This document shows positions 51,901-60,903 of a stretch of DNA of 64,000 bases, piece by piece (position 1 is the first letter of the stretch; every line of letters begins with the position of its first letter). Below the pieces are notes generated by a model that worked only from the letters and a program-made list of their open reading frames with translations, did not search any database and had not been told where the DNA came from. Source of the stretch: G963675935 sp963675935 (GTDB lineage: Bacteria; Planctomycetota; Planctomycetia; Pirellulales; Thermoguttaceae); contig OY780964.2 in the NCBI GenBank assembly GCA_963675935.2, forward strand, positions 1,116,001-1,180,000, written 5' to 3'. The position numbers were made by a program, and so were the translations under genes.

Positions 51901-54900
51901 AAGAGCACCCGATTGCGACGGCCGCCGACGGCACGGTTCGCCAGACGCTGAAAATCGCCAAGGGCGGCAATTACATCGTTCGCGTCGAGGGGATCGACCG
52001 ATTGAAAAATGCCGTCAGCGGCGAGTGCGGCGTTTGGATATCGGGCGACGAAGATCGCACGCGGCTGCGCATTTTGGCCGATTCGCACACGTTCAAGGCC
52101 GGCGACACGGCGGCGGTGAAGGTTCATTGGCGCGAGCGGCCCGCGCTGGCGTTGGTCGCGTTTCAGGGCGCCGGGGTGTTGGACTATCGGCTCGTCGAGT
52201 TGAACACCGGCGTCAATGAGCTTTCGATTCCGATGACCGCCCGGCTTGCGCCGAACTTCGATTTGGCGATTTCGGTGATGACCGAAGGGAAAAGGGAAAA
52301 AGGGGAAAAAGGAAATAAGGAAAATGGCGAGAATGTTGTGAAAAGCGGCGTTCGCTTTCATGAGGCGACAAGCCCGTTTTCGGTCGAGCGCGATTTGCGG
52401 GTGAAACTGGCCGTGCGGCCGAAAAACGCAAAATCCGATGCTCCCAAACCCGGCGACGAGGTTGAAGTGACCGTGACGACGACCGATCCGCAGGGCCGGC
52501 CCGTGGCGACGGAGGTCAGCTTGGCGGCGGTCGAGCAATCGCTGCTGGACCGTTTCGGCGATCATGCCGCGCCGATTCATGAATTCTTCCGCGGCCCTCG
52601 GCGCGAGTCGGCGGTGCGAACCACGTCGAGCGTCACGTTCGCCTACGCGCCGGCTACCCATCCGATCGACCCGCGATTGCTGGCCGAGGAAGACCGGCTG
52701 GCCGTCGAGGCTGAAGAGGAAACGAGCCGGCTGGCGGGTCAGGCGGAACGCCGCGCGGCGGCAGGCCGCGACACACAATCGTTGATGCTGGGCGTGACGC
52801 CCCGCATCGTTATTCAGGATGAAGAGGAAGAGAAACTCGGCGTCGAGAGTCCGTTCGGCGGCGAAACTAACGCCCGCGAGCGTTTCCCTGTCTTTTCCTT
52901 CCACGTCGGCTTCGGTCGTGACGGCGCTCGCAGCTTTCAAACGCTCGGTCGAAACTACCGCATCGGGGATACCGATTATGAAACATCGATCGACTTAATA
53001 ACCAGCTCCATTCGGCCGGAAGATTGGCAGCCGGCGTTCAGTAGAACAATGCCGGCGGGGTCGCGAGCCGAAATGGCAGCCGCGCGCAACGCCCAACTTC
53101 AAGCCGCCCGGCGTGCGATGATGGCCGAAATGATGGCCGAAACCGCGTATTGGAATCCCTCGATCGTGACCGGTCCGACCGGCACGGCCACGGTTTCGTT
53201 CACGCTGCCCAACCGTTCGACCGCGTGGCGGCTTTCGGCCGTGGGCATCACCGTCGATACGCTGGCCGGCGAGGCCGACCAGCCGCTGGTCGTCAAAAAA
53301 GAATTGTTCGGCCAATTAAAACTCTCGCAACAATTCACCGACGGCGACCGATCTGAAGTCATCGCGTCGATCCACAACGACGCGGTGGAAAAAGGCGCGA
53401 TCGAAGTCTCGCTCAAAACCACCATCGGCGGAAAAATCGCCGAGGAAAAGAAAACCGTCGCAGTCGCCGCGAAGGGGATTTGTGAAGTGGCGTTCCCGGT
53501 GAAGTTGGAGGGGGCGGGGAAAACGGCCCTGTTCGAGTTGACCGTCTCAAGCGGGAAGTATAAGGACATTTTGCTTCGCACCGTGCCGATCGCGCCCCAC
53601 GGCGTTCCGGTCTATTCCACGGTCTCCGGCGTCGCCACGACCGACACTTCGACGTTCATCCAACCGCCGCAGGGCATGAAGCTCGAACGATCGACGCTCA
53701 CCGTCACGGTCGGGCCGACCGCCGAGCAAAGCATGCTCGACGTGCTGTTCGGTTTCGCGCCGGCGTGTCAGATCGAAAGCTGCCGCCTCGCTTCCGACGT
53801 GGAAACGACGACGAGCGACCTGATGGCCGCCGTGGCCGCGCAAAAAATGCTCGGCGCGACGCGCGACGCCGCGGGCCCCTGGGCCGCCCCGCTCGACGCC
53901 CGAATTCGCTCGGCGGTCGGCCAGTTGATGGCCTCGCAGGGCAGCAACGCGGCTTGGAATTGGGCAACGTCGAACGCCGGCCGTAGCGACTGCCGCGCCA
54001 CCGCCCGGGCGGTTTGGGCCTTGAGCCTCGCACGGAAGGCCGGCTACGTGGTTGAGCCTAATCAGCTTGGCAAGGCTATCAGCAGACTGCAATCGCAACT
54101 CACGCAAACCGCCGACGGCGATCTGGAAACGAAGGCCATTCTTCTGCACTCGCTTTGCATGGCCGAAAAGGGCGATTTCGCGCTGGCCAATCGGCTGCAC
54201 CGCGATCGCAACCAGCTTTCGCCCCTGGCCCGGACGCATCTGGCCCTGGCTCTCGTCGAAATGGACCGGAAGCCGATGGCCGTCGAGGCGCTCGATTGGT
54301 TGACGAAGGAAGAGAAGATCGAGGACGGTTCCGCTGTCGAATTGCAGGCGTTGCGGGTCTTGGCGCTCGAACAGGTCGCGCCGCGTTCGCTGCAGACGAA
54401 GGCCGCAGTCGATTGGCTCATGGCCCATCGCGTGGGCAGCCGCTGGTCGCCCGATCGAGCAACCGGCCCCGCCGCTCTGGCCCTTTGCCAATGGTTCGCC
54501 GAAAGCCGTTTCGCGGGCGATCATTACAAGCTCGACGTGTTGGTCAATGGCACGAGAGTCGAGACGATGGACGTTGTTCCAGGTGCTAAGTCCATTACGT
54601 TTGACGCCACGGCCGCTATGCTCGCGAACGGCCTTCCGCAACGGGTAGTTTTTCAACTTACTGGCCGGGGGCGATACTGCTACCAGTGCATTCTCGGCGG
54701 ATTCGTGCCGGCCGACAAGCTCAAGAGCACGACCGACGAATGGAAAATCACCCGCACGTACGAGCCGGCGCCGTTGGAAATCGACGGCCGACCGGTTTCC
54801 CGCGGATTCGGCGTCGTCGCGGGCACGTACAAGGAGTATAATAATCCGCTCACGCAATTGCCCGTCGGGCGGCGAGGGACGGTTTCGCTCAAAATCGTTC

Positions 54901-57869
54901 GGAAGAACGAGCGGCAAGATGTTCCCGCCGAACGGCTGGAATATCTGGTCGTCACCGAGCCGATTCCGGCCGGCGTGCGCGTGGTTGATGGAACGGTTCG
55001 CGGCGGTTTCGAGCGGTTTGAGCTTTCGCCCGGCGCGATCACGTTCTTCATAGGCAACAACAACAGCCCGAGCACGATTTACTATGATATCGTCGGCTAT
55101 CTGCCAGGCGATTACCGCGCCGGGCCGGCGGTGGTGCGCAATGCTCACCGGCCGGATGAAATGGCCGTTTCAACGCCGAAATCGCTGGCCGTGCTGCCGT
55201 TGGGCGCGACGAGCCAAGACGAATACCGTCTCTCGCCGCAGGAGCTTTTGGAACTTGGATTGAGCAGCTATCGCAAGGGCGACCTCAAAACGGCCGGCCA
55301 ACGATTGACCGAGTTGATGAAGGCATGGAAGCTCCGCCCGGACGCCTACAAACAGGCGGTGCAAACGCTCTTGGACGTTCACTTGGAGATTGGCCCTCCG
55401 GCGGAAGTCGTGCGATATTTTGAGATCGTGAAGGAAAAGTGGCCGCAGGAGGAAATCTCGTTCGCCAAAATCATGAAGGTGGGCGCGGCCTACCAGGAGA
55501 TGGGTGAGTTCGAGCGGAGCTATCTGGTGTTCCGCGCCACGGTCGAGAGCAACTTCCGCCGCGAGAGCGGCGTGGCCGGATTCCTCGACGCCCAGGGCTG
55601 TTTCACCCGCAGCGTCGATGTGATGAGCCGGCTGCTGCGAGATTATCCGCCCGAGGGCTACACGGCCGAAGCGGCGTATGCCCTGGCGCAGCACGTCTCG
55701 GCGAAGGCCGAGGAGGTGGCCACGGCAATGCAGCCGTCAATGCCACAGCCGCAAACCGGCAGCGGATTTTTCAGCGTCGGCCCGGCGACCGCGCCAACCG
55801 CGCCGACCTCGCCGCCCATCGCGCCGCCGCCGGTCGTTTCCAAACCTGAAATCGAAAAACTCAACCGCGTCGATCTCCAACGCCGCGCCTGGGCGATGTT
55901 GGAAAGCTTCTTGACCGAGTATCCCGACGACCCCGCCGCCGATCAGGCCGCGCTGGCCGCCGCCGGCGTCCTGCTCGATCTGAAGGCGTACGGCGAAGCC
56001 GCGGCCGCATGCGAACTCTACGCCAAACGCTATCCGAAGAGCGAACTGCTCGATTCCTACTGGTACGTGATCGGCTACTCGAACTACGCCGCCGGTCGGC
56101 ACGAGGCCGCCATCGACATGTGCCGCAAGGTGGCTGAAACGAAACGGACCGACCCGGCCACGGGCCGCGAGACGGATTGCCGCAGCAAGTGGCAGGCCAT
56201 TTACATTCTCGGACAGGTCTACCACAGCCTGGGCCGCGCGGCCGACGCCATCCGCGAGTATCGCCGCGTCGAAGACCGATACGCCGACGCCCGGCAGTCG
56301 ATCGACTATTTTTCTCGCAAGTCAATCGAACTGCCCGAAACCGTCGAATTCAAGCCGGGCGAGCCGGCCAACGTGGAATTCAAGTTCCGCAACGTGGCCG
56401 CGTGCGATCTGAAGGTGTATCGCATCGACCTGATGAAGTTCGGACTGTTGAAGCGGAACCTCGCCGGAATCGCCCAGATCAATTTGGCCGGCATCCGCCC
56501 GCTGCACGCGACGGCCGTCGCGCTGGGCGACGGAAAGGACTACCGCGACCGCGTGCATAAACTCTCGCTGCCCTTGAAGGAAGAGGGAGCCTATTTGATC
56601 GTCTGCCGGGGCGACGACCTGCACACCAGCGGGCTGGCCCTGGTCACGCCGCTGGCCGTCGAGGTGCAAACCGACGCGGCCTCGGGCCGGGTGCGGACGA
56701 CCGTCAAGGACCGCGTGGCCGACAAGTATCTGCACGACGTGCAGGTCAAGGTGATCGGCGGCGGGAACGAGGAGTTCGTTTCCGGCCAAACCGATCTGCG
56801 CGGCGTGTTCACGGCCGAGGGCATCCGCGGCTCGACGACCGTCATCGCGCAGGCCGGCTCGGGCCGCTACGCCTTTTATCGGGCGAAAGAATCGGCCGCC
56901 GAAGCGGCGATGCGTCAAACGGCCGCCATCCTCCGGCAACCGGGGCCGACGACCGCCGCGCCGGGGGCGGAGCAACGCCGGGGGCAGACCGGCGTTTCGC
57001 TGGCCGGTGACGATTCGCCAGGGGCTAAAAAAATCCGCGAGGCGCTCGACTCGCCGACGCAGTTCGAGTTCATGGAAACGCCGCTGCAAGATGTGATCGA
57101 CTACTTGAAGAATCTGCACAAAATCGAGATTCAGCTCGACACGCGGGCGCTCAAGGACATCGGCATCGGAACCGACGCACCGGTGACGAGAAATATGAAA
57201 GGCGTGACCCTGAAAGAAGCGTTGCAATTCGTGCTTCGCGACTTGGGGTTGACTTACATCGTCACAAAGGAAGTGTTGCTGATTACTACGCCCGAGGAGG
57301 CCGATAGCCAATTGGTGACCAAAGCCTATCCGGTGGCGGATCTGGTTTTGGTCGGTGGCGATTCGCAGGGCGAAGGGGCGGAGGCCGATTTTGAATCGTT
57401 GATCGACATCCTCTCGGGCACCGTGAAGCCGACATCCTGGGAGGACGTGGGCGGGCCGGGCACGATTCGGGAAAACCCCATTAGCCTGAGCATCGTCATC
57501 AGCCAAACGCAAGAAGCGCACGAGGATATCGAGACGCTGCTCGCGCAACTCCGCAAGGTCATGAAAGAACAAGGCATCAAGGGAATGTCGAAGTGGGCTC
57601 GGCCGAAGTCTGGCGACAGGCCCGGCGGCTTGGGCGGCGGCATGGGCGGCTCGATGGGCGGCGCAGCCGGCATGGGCGGCATGGGCGGCGCCGCCGCGCC
57701 GAGCCGGCGTTCTCCGTCGGTTCGGCAATCCGAAGAATCGGAAAAAACCGACCTGCTGCAAGGCGTGAAGGGCGCGAACGAGAGCAACCGGAGCAAGCAG
57801 TCCGGCAAGCTCAAGGGAATGTATCAGGGCGGTGGCATGGGCGGTGTCAACGCCGGCGATGCGTTCTGA
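48987..57869 (+). CDS. Giant TPR-macroglobulin-TPR-STN protein
   Basis: A 2960-residue exported protein from ATG 48987, with GAGGAG upstream and a signal peptide (VLAVYTLLAAFSLGTLTADA). Order of domains: TPR repeats about 35-510; MG1-like domain about 525-620; MG2 with YIYTDRPAYRAGQMV near 720; bait-like and MG5/6 region 850-1350; A2M signature WNPSIVTGPTGTATVSFTLP near 1388; alpha-helical thioester-type domain about 1580-1850 lacking the GCxEQ thioester motif (FAPACQIESCRLASD instead); receptor-type domains to about 2050; TPR repeats about 2080-2430; a second MG1/MG2-like module about 2445-2640; STN/secretin-like domain about 2690-2770 (METPLQDVIDYLKNL, TLKEALQFVLRDLGLTY); a Gly/Met-rich tail. 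Bacterial macroglobulins trap proteases in the periplasm. A Lys/Glu low-complexity insert lies near 1100-1115. Confidence 0.88.
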   Translation: MSRRFSVLAVYTLLAAFSLGTLTADAAESWPADAPTVPGAVRRAMQDRNYAEAVKAIDAAATAKDAPRDYLAYLKGRALALQGRYDEAAAAFDAMQKDFPKSQWLRRARFAKAVALARKGDFRAAEPIVRAEAEYLLSIDRKQQTAGIYIEFADALFKPAKEDEKPDYAKALEFYRKALEAGPKPEKRIEVEMRAAQCLQNMQKFGDAVPLYEKFLKDHPGGWLELEAMFRLGECHLAEGNGKLARRVWQDLLVKYVDGALRSERIAEAQFQLAHTWNIPNPENDEQLNLGVSAHRAFIERYPDHKLAAVAQLEIARAYMKCNRLEDAAAALKQFLNNPRYQNDREEIPAARNLLGRCYQTQKKYAEAIATWREYLAKHPAHKDWSDVQQAIIDTEYQMAVEKLTAKEFDAANRLFAEFLVKYPLDRRAPATLLLMNGKAVEEKNWDEAIAAWRRLVSKYPQAEEASAAQYAIAETLETKLGQFEKAIEEYNKITAGPRADQAKQAVARLSAKSMTVATERVFRTDETPRLKLVSRNVESVTVRIFRIDMETYFRKMHTAGGVESLDISLIDPDRTFEFKTPGYVKHKLLENAIDVPLPGGAKTGAMAVTVSSKTLEATTLVVQSDLDAIVKSSRDEVFVFAENMRTGKPWPSAKLLISNGKQVFAEGATGADGVFQRSYKELKDAADVRVFAVADGNMASNAVNLQGVGAAQGLTDRGYIYTDRPAYRAGQMVQVRGCVRRAVGDVYTIENGKKFTLTVVDPRGRLLWEEPVKLGEFGSFSNRFTLPAACPQGQCKVSIRDDAGQVYNGDFTVHEYHLEPMRLTIDSVRSVYYRGEEIEGVIRVAYYYGAPLAGRTIQYQLADDRQYTATTDAKGEAHFKLPTREYSETQVLRLTVSMPEQNLRATKNYLLSSCAFSIQVSAVRPVYVAGETFEATVKTIDAENKPTGEKLVLKLFEQTTTNGVVGERLVEEHPIATAADGTVRQTLKIAKGGNYIVRVEGIDRLKNAVSGECGVWISGDEDRTRLRILADSHTFKAGDTAAVKVHWRERPALALVAFQGAGVLDYRLVELNTGVNELSIPMTARLAPNFDLAISVMTEGKREKGEKGNKENGENVVKSGVRFHEATSPFSVERDLRVKLAVRPKNAKSDAPKPGDEVEVTVTTTDPQGRPVATEVSLAAVEQSLLDRFGDHAAPIHEFFRGPRRESAVRTTSSVTFAYAPATHPIDPRLLAEEDRLAVEAEEETSRLAGQAERRAAAGRDTQSLMLGVTPRIVIQDEEEEKLGVESPFGGETNARERFPVFSFHVGFGRDGARSFQTLGRNYRIGDTDYETSIDLITSSIRPEDWQPAFSRTMPAGSRAEMAAARNAQLQAARRAMMAEMMAETAYWNPSIVTGPTGTATVSFTLPNRSTAWRLSAVGITVDTLAGEADQPLVVKKELFGQLKLSQQFTDGDRSEVIASIHNDAVEKGAIEVSLKTTIGGKIAEEKKTVAVAAKGICEVAFPVKLEGAGKTALFELTVSSGKYKDILLRTVPIAPHGVPVYSTVSGVATTDTSTFIQPPQGMKLERSTLTVTVGPTAEQSMLDVLFGFAPACQIESCRLASDVETTTSDLMAAVAAQKMLGATRDAAGPWAAPLDARIRSAVGQLMASQGSNAAWNWATSNAGRSDCRATARAVWALSLARKAGYVVEPNQLGKAISRLQSQLTQTADGDLETKAILLHSLCMAEKGDFALANRLHRDRNQLSPLARTHLALALVEMDRKPMAVEALDWLTKEEKIEDGSAVELQALRVLALEQVAPRSLQTKAAVDWLMAHRVGSRWSPDRATGPAALALCQWFAESRFAGDHYKLDVLVNGTRVETMDVVPGAKSITFDATAAMLANGLPQRVVFQLTGRGRYCYQCILGGFVPADKLKSTTDEWKITRTYEPAPLEIDGRPVSRGFGVVAGTYKEYNNPLTQLPVGRRGTVSLKIVRKNERQDVPAERLEYLVVTEPIPAGVRVVDGTVRGGFERFELSPGAITFFIGNNNSPSTIYYDIVGYLPGDYRAGPAVVRNAHRPDEMAVSTPKSLAVLPLGATSQDEYRLSPQELLELGLSSYRKGDLKTAGQRLTELMKAWKLRPDAYKQAVQTLLDVHLEIGPPAEVVRYFEIVKEKWPQEEISFAKIMKVGAAYQEMGEFERSYLVFRATVESNFRRESGVAGFLDAQGCFTRSVDVMSRLLRDYPPEGYTAEAAYALAQHVSAKAEEVATAMQPSMPQPQTGSGFFSVGPATAPTAPTSPPIAPPPVVSKPEIEKLNRVDLQRRAWAMLESFLTEYPDDPAADQAALAAAGVLLDLKAYGEAAAACELYAKRYPKSELLDSYWYVIGYSNYAAGRHEAAIDMCRKVAETKRTDPATGRETDCRSKWQAIYILGQVYHSLGRAADAIREYRRVEDRYADARQSIDYFSRKSIELPETVEFKPGEPANVEFKFRNVAACDLKVYRIDLMKFGLLKRNLAGIAQINLAGIRPLHATAVALGDGKDYRDRVHKLSLPLKEEGAYLIVCRGDDLHTSGLALVTPLAVEVQTDAASGRVRTTVKDRVADKYLHDVQVKVIGGGNEEFVSGQTDLRGVFTAEGIRGSTTVIAQAGSGRYAFYRAKESAAEAAMRQTAAILRQPGPTTAAPGAEQRRGQTGVSLAGDDSPGAKKIREALDSPTQFEFMETPLQDVIDYLKNLHKIEIQLDTRALKDIGIGTDAPVTRNMKGVTLKEALQFVLRDLGLTYIVTKEVLLITTPEEADSQLVTKAYPVADLVLVGGDSQGEGAEADFESLIDILSGTVKPTSWEDVGGPGTIRENPISLSIVISQTQEAHEDIETLLAQLRKVMKEQGIKGMSKWARPKSGDRPGGLGGGMGGSMGGAAGMGGMGGAAAPSRRSPSVRQSEESEKTDLLQGVKGANESNRSKQSGKLKGMYQGGGMGGVNAGDAF

Positions 57870-57885
57870 TGCGTTTCATTATTTA

Positions 57886-58005
57886 GTTTCTGTTGCGGGA
57901 AGAGGCGGTTGTCCGGATTGTCGCCTTTCGCTCCGCGAAAGCAGCGATGAATTCGCGCTACTTTCGCGGAGCGAAAGGCGACAAAAGGCTTTCCGCAACA
58001 GGAAC
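57886..58005. repeat. MITE-like palindromic element, family D
   Basis: Ends GTTTCTGTTGCGGGAAG (57886-57902) and CTTTCCGCAACAGGAAC (57989-58005) enclose inner arms GTCGCCTTTCGCTCCGCGAA and its complement. The hexamer TATTTA flanks both sides (57880-57885, 58006-58011). It lies between convergent genes; the right flank contains the stop codon of the DUF1559 gene. Confidence 0.75.
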
Positions 58006-58008
58006 TAT

Positions 58009-59076
58009 TTATAGCTTTTTCGCGTCGATGGCGAAGCCGTCCTTGCGGTTGCCAAGATGTTGGTAGACCCCGAGTATCCCCTTGGCAACGTCTCCGCAGT
58101 CGATCGAATAGCTCATCTGCTGCACGGAGCCGTCGCAGAAGGCCATGTGGAAGCCCGAGCCATGCGCGCTGCCGAACTTGTCGCACGAACCATACGACGG
58201 CGTATCCTGCCAAGGCACGGTGAACGTCCAACGCGCGAGGTCGGCGTTGTCGCCGCAAAACGCCGCTTCGTTGTCGCCGCTGTCATTGCCGGTTTCATAG
58301 TTGTCGGTCGTCAGGTACTTTTCGCCCACCAAAAAGGTATTGCTGGCGCCGTCGGTGATGTCGGACATTCGCACAAGACTGCCGGCGTAGGCGACGCCGG
58401 TGGCCAGTTTGGCCACATTGCCGAACGTGGTCTTGGCCTTGCTGGTCTCGGCGCCGCCCACTTCCACTTCCGTGATGGCGCTGGGTCCGCTGTCGCTGCC
58501 GTATTCGGGCTGAGCGCTGCTCCAAGCGACGCCGGCCGAATTCAGGTTACTGTAGGTGTCGCCGGAGTTGATCGCGTAGTCGGTGCGGCCCATGACCGTC
58601 GGCAGGCTCGACACGTTGACAATGGTTCCGCCGCTCGACGAAAGATAGGGATAGACCGTGGCGGCCCGCCGCGAGGGGCAATAGAACGAGCTGATCGGCG
58701 TTTGCATCCGCTTCATGTGCTCCGCCTTCTTCGCGGAATCGGCCAGCCCGGCGCCCATGTCGTGCAGGGCTTGTTGCTCGATGTAGGGCAACACATTGTA
58801 GAGCCAGCCGCCGGGCTGCCGCCAATCGTTTCCACGGTCGGCGTCGCCGGTCCAAGCGTATCCCCAGCCGCCGGTCGGCAACCGGCCCGTCATGTTCTCG
58901 TGATTGAGGCAGCCCAGGGCGAGTTGTTTTAGATTGTTTTGGCATTGCAGCCTTCTCGCGGCCTCGCGGGCCGCTTGAACGGCCGGCAGTAGCAGGGCGA
59001 TCAGGATGCCGATGATTGTAATGACGACAAGCAATTCAACCAACGTGAAGCCACCATAAGATTTTCGACGAGCCAT
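58009..59076 (-). CDS. DUF1559 protein with pilin-like N-terminus
   Basis: A 355-residue DUF1559 protein. The prepilin-type N-terminus is YGGFTLVELLVVITIIGILI, followed by LLPAVQAAREAARRLQCQNNLKQLA. Family motifs VRMSDITDGASNTFLVGEKYL and FHMAFCDGSVQQMSYSIDCG lead to a normal end, GFAIDAKKL. ATG 59076 is preceded by AAGGTG. This is the intact counterpart of the decayed fragment at 5641-6080. Confidence 0.92.
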   Translation of the reverse strand: MARRKSYGGFTLVELLVVITIIGILIALLLPAVQAAREAARRLQCQNNLKQLALGCLNHENMTGRLPTGGWGYAWTGDADRGNDWRQPGGWLYNVLPYIEQQALHDMGAGLADSAKKAEHMKRMQTPISSFYCPSRRAATVYPYLSSSGGTIVNVSSLPTVMGRTDYAINSGDTYSNLNSAGVAWSSAQPEYGSDSGPSAITEVEVGGAETSKAKTTFGNVAKLATGVAYAGSLVRMSDITDGASNTFLVGEKYLTTDNYETGNDSGDNEAAFCGDNADLARWTFTVPWQDTPSYGSCDKFGSAHGSGFHMAFCDGSVQQMSYSIDCGDVAKGILGVYQHLGNRKDGFAIDAKKL

Positions 59077-59110
59077 TGCATCACCTTTGTGCCATAAGAA
59101 GGATAAATAT

Positions 59111-59171
59111 CCACGAAGAACACGAAGGAACACGAAGATTGGTTTCTTCGTGCCCTTCGCGCTCTTCGTGG
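59111..59171. repeat. Hairpin of CACGAAG units
   Basis: CCACGAAGAACACGAAGGAA and its approximate complement CTTCGCGCTCTTCGTGG flank a short loop. It lies between the PEP-CTERM gene and the DUF1559 gene. Confidence 0.6.
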
Positions 59172-59190
59172 AGCCGTTGCAGCGATTACG

Positions 59191-59910
59191 TTATTTCCGC
59201 TTGCGCCAAGCATAGCAGAGCAATCCGCCGACGATGCTCAGCATCACAAACATCGAGGGTTCGGGAACCGCCGACTTGTCCAAGCTGAAGTTGGCGACTT
59301 TGCCCGTCGCCTGGTAAGCCCCAAAGCCAACGTACTTGATTGTCGGATTTGTCGCATAGGTATACGACCCCAACTCGGCGTTGTCGGCATACACGGTCGT
59401 CGTCCACGCCGTGTCGGTGGTGTCGAGAACGATCTTGATCGTGCTGGTCGCGGATGTCGTTCCGCTATCGGTGACAAACTGATTGCCGGTGCTGCTGCCG
59501 CCGAAGCACTCGATAGCGCCAGTCGGCTTCAAGAGAGCCCAAGAGTAGGAATGCTCGTAACAGTAACCGCCGGTCGACGACCGGAACTGCAAGGGCGTCC
59601 ACTGACCGCTCGATGTGGTCAGAGTTGCCTGCAGGGTATAGATGTAACCCGATTCGATGGCCAATCCGCCATTGATGGCCAACAAAGCTTCCGCGGTAGA
59701 ATCGCTGCCTGTAAATGAGCCGTCGGCCTTCATGACAGTGTTGGCCGCCCACGTTGCGCCGCCGGTCGTCACGTCCGGCGTGGCGCCGTTAAGGTTGTCC
59801 GAACTCGAACCGCTGAAGTCATCGGAAAACAGCACGGCACCCTGGGCCGCGCCAGCCGCGCACACGACGACCGCGATTGTCAAAACGCACAAAAACTTTC
59901 TCATCAACAT
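59191..59910 (-). CDS. PEP-CTERM sorting domain protein 1
   Basis: A 239-residue secreted protein from ATG 59910 (MLMRKFLCVLTIAVVVCAA). The mature part is a beta-rich, lectin-like fold of about 190 residues (VLFSDDFSGSSSDNLNG... KYVGFGAYQATGKVANFSLD). It ends with a classic PEP-CTERM signal: VPEP, a hydrophobic helix (MFVMLSIVGGLLCYA) and WRKRK. The exosortase that would process it is not in the window. It is paralogous to the next gene upstream and shares a strikingly conserved 70-nt leader with it. Confidence 0.9.
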   Translation of the reverse strand: MLMRKFLCVLTIAVVVCAAGAAQGAVLFSDDFSGSSSDNLNGATPDVTTGGATWAANTVMKADGSFTGSDSTAEALLAINGGLAIESGYIYTLQATLTTSSGQWTPLQFRSSTGGYCYEHSYSWALLKPTGAIECFGGSSTGNQFVTDSGTTSATSTIKIVLDTTDTAWTTTVYADNAELGSYTYATNPTIKYVGFGAYQATGKVANFSLDKSAVPEPSMFVMLSIVGGLLCYAWRKRK

Positions 59911-59977
59911 CGCTACCACTCTTTCTGCCACAAGGGCAAAACACATCGGGAAAACCTCGACTAGCCGGAACATCCGG
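59908..59977 (-). promoter_or_regulatory. Conserved leader of PEP-CTERM gene 1
   Basis: 70 bases reaching into the start codon; 60 of 70 match 60901-60970 upstream of the second PEP-CTERM gene. The frame is open, but most differences would change amino acids, so the conservation looks like DNA- or RNA-level conservation. Confidence 0.55.
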
Positions 59978-60168
59978 CACTGATGAACATCTTGGATTCC
60001 CTCTGTTCCAATCACTTTCTTGGCGAGGCGGCACAAGCCGCCTCGCGCTATTCATGTTTTCCACGGAAAACTATCCATGCTCTCCAAAACGGATTCGAGA
60101 TGGTGGACGGACTCGACGCCCATCCACCATCCGCATCCGTTTATCATAATCCATTGACAATTGCTTTT

Positions 60169-60903
60169 CTAGCGTTTTCTCCAAGCGTAGGCCAGCAAGC
60201 CAGCCAGACCCATGGCCAACAGCGTCATGGCGCCAGGCTCCGGCACAGCGCCCACATAGACTTTAAAATCGCTCACATTGCCGACGGCGAGCCACTGCCC
60301 AAAACCGACGTATGTCGTCGCATAGTTCTCGGTCATCGCGGTTGGGCCGGCCGTGGCGACGCCGTTGACATAGATTTGGGACGTCCATTTCGCTCCGGTC
60401 GTGTCGAGCACCAACGTGAGATTCGTCTCACCCGCGGGAATCGAAATATTTACCGTTCCCGTCAAGCCTCTCCCGGAAAAAAATTGTGCTTTGTCATCGG
60501 CGGTATAGTCATCCCCGCGGAGGAGAGCCATCGTGGATGCATCGTTATAGTAAAACGCTTGACTGAACGCATTCGTGACAAATCCAAACGCGAACCATTG
60601 ACCGGACGTGACGGTGGATGTCATCGACACGGTGTAGACATTATCCGCCGTGACCGTCAAGGGAAGAAACGCGCAATATCCGGCACTTACCGCGATGCTT
60701 CCATCGGCTTTCCAGCCCGTTGTCTGGCCGCCGCTAACCCATGTTGCGGAGCCTGTCGTAACGTCCGGAGTTGTTCCAATCAGATCGACGGTGCTCAATC
60801 CATCAAAATTGTCGTGGTACACGAGGGACGCCTGGGCCGCGCTGACGGTCGTCATGGCGGCCACGACCAACAAAGCAACGAACAAATGCTTTTTCATAAA
60901 CAT
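60169..60903 (-). CDS. PEP-CTERM sorting domain protein 2
   Basis: A 244-residue secreted protein from ATG 60903 (MFMKKHLFVALLVVAAMTTV). The mature part is similar in plan to PEP-CTERM protein 1 (DNFDGLSTVDLIGTTPDVTTGSATW versus DDFSGSSSDNLNGATPDVTTGGATW). It ends with VPEP, the helix MTLLAMGLAGLLAYA and WRKR. The two proteins are paralogues from a local duplication. Confidence 0.9.
   Translation of the reverse strand: MFMKKHLFVALLVVAAMTTVSAAQASLVYHDNFDGLSTVDLIGTTPDVTTGSATWVSGGQTTGWKADGSIAVSAGYCAFLPLTVTADNVYTVSMTSTVTSGQWFAFGFVTNAFSQAFYYNDASTMALLRGDDYTADDKAQFFSGRGLTGTVNISIPAGETNLTLVLDTTGAKWTSQIYVNGVATAGPTAMTENYATTYVGFGQWLAVGNVSDFKVYVGAVPEPGAMTLLAMGLAGLLAYAWRKR

Noticed and set aside
53547..55148. 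533-codon minus-strand frame opposite the macroglobulin helical domain
   Set aside because: Same reason: composition is typical of an antisense frame and no motif is visible.
59911..60036. N-terminal extension of PEP-CTERM protein 1 (and likewise 60904-61077 for protein 2)
   Set aside because: Although the frame is open and the sequence conserved, it would bury the signal peptide, and the substitutions between the two copies are mostly non-synonymous.
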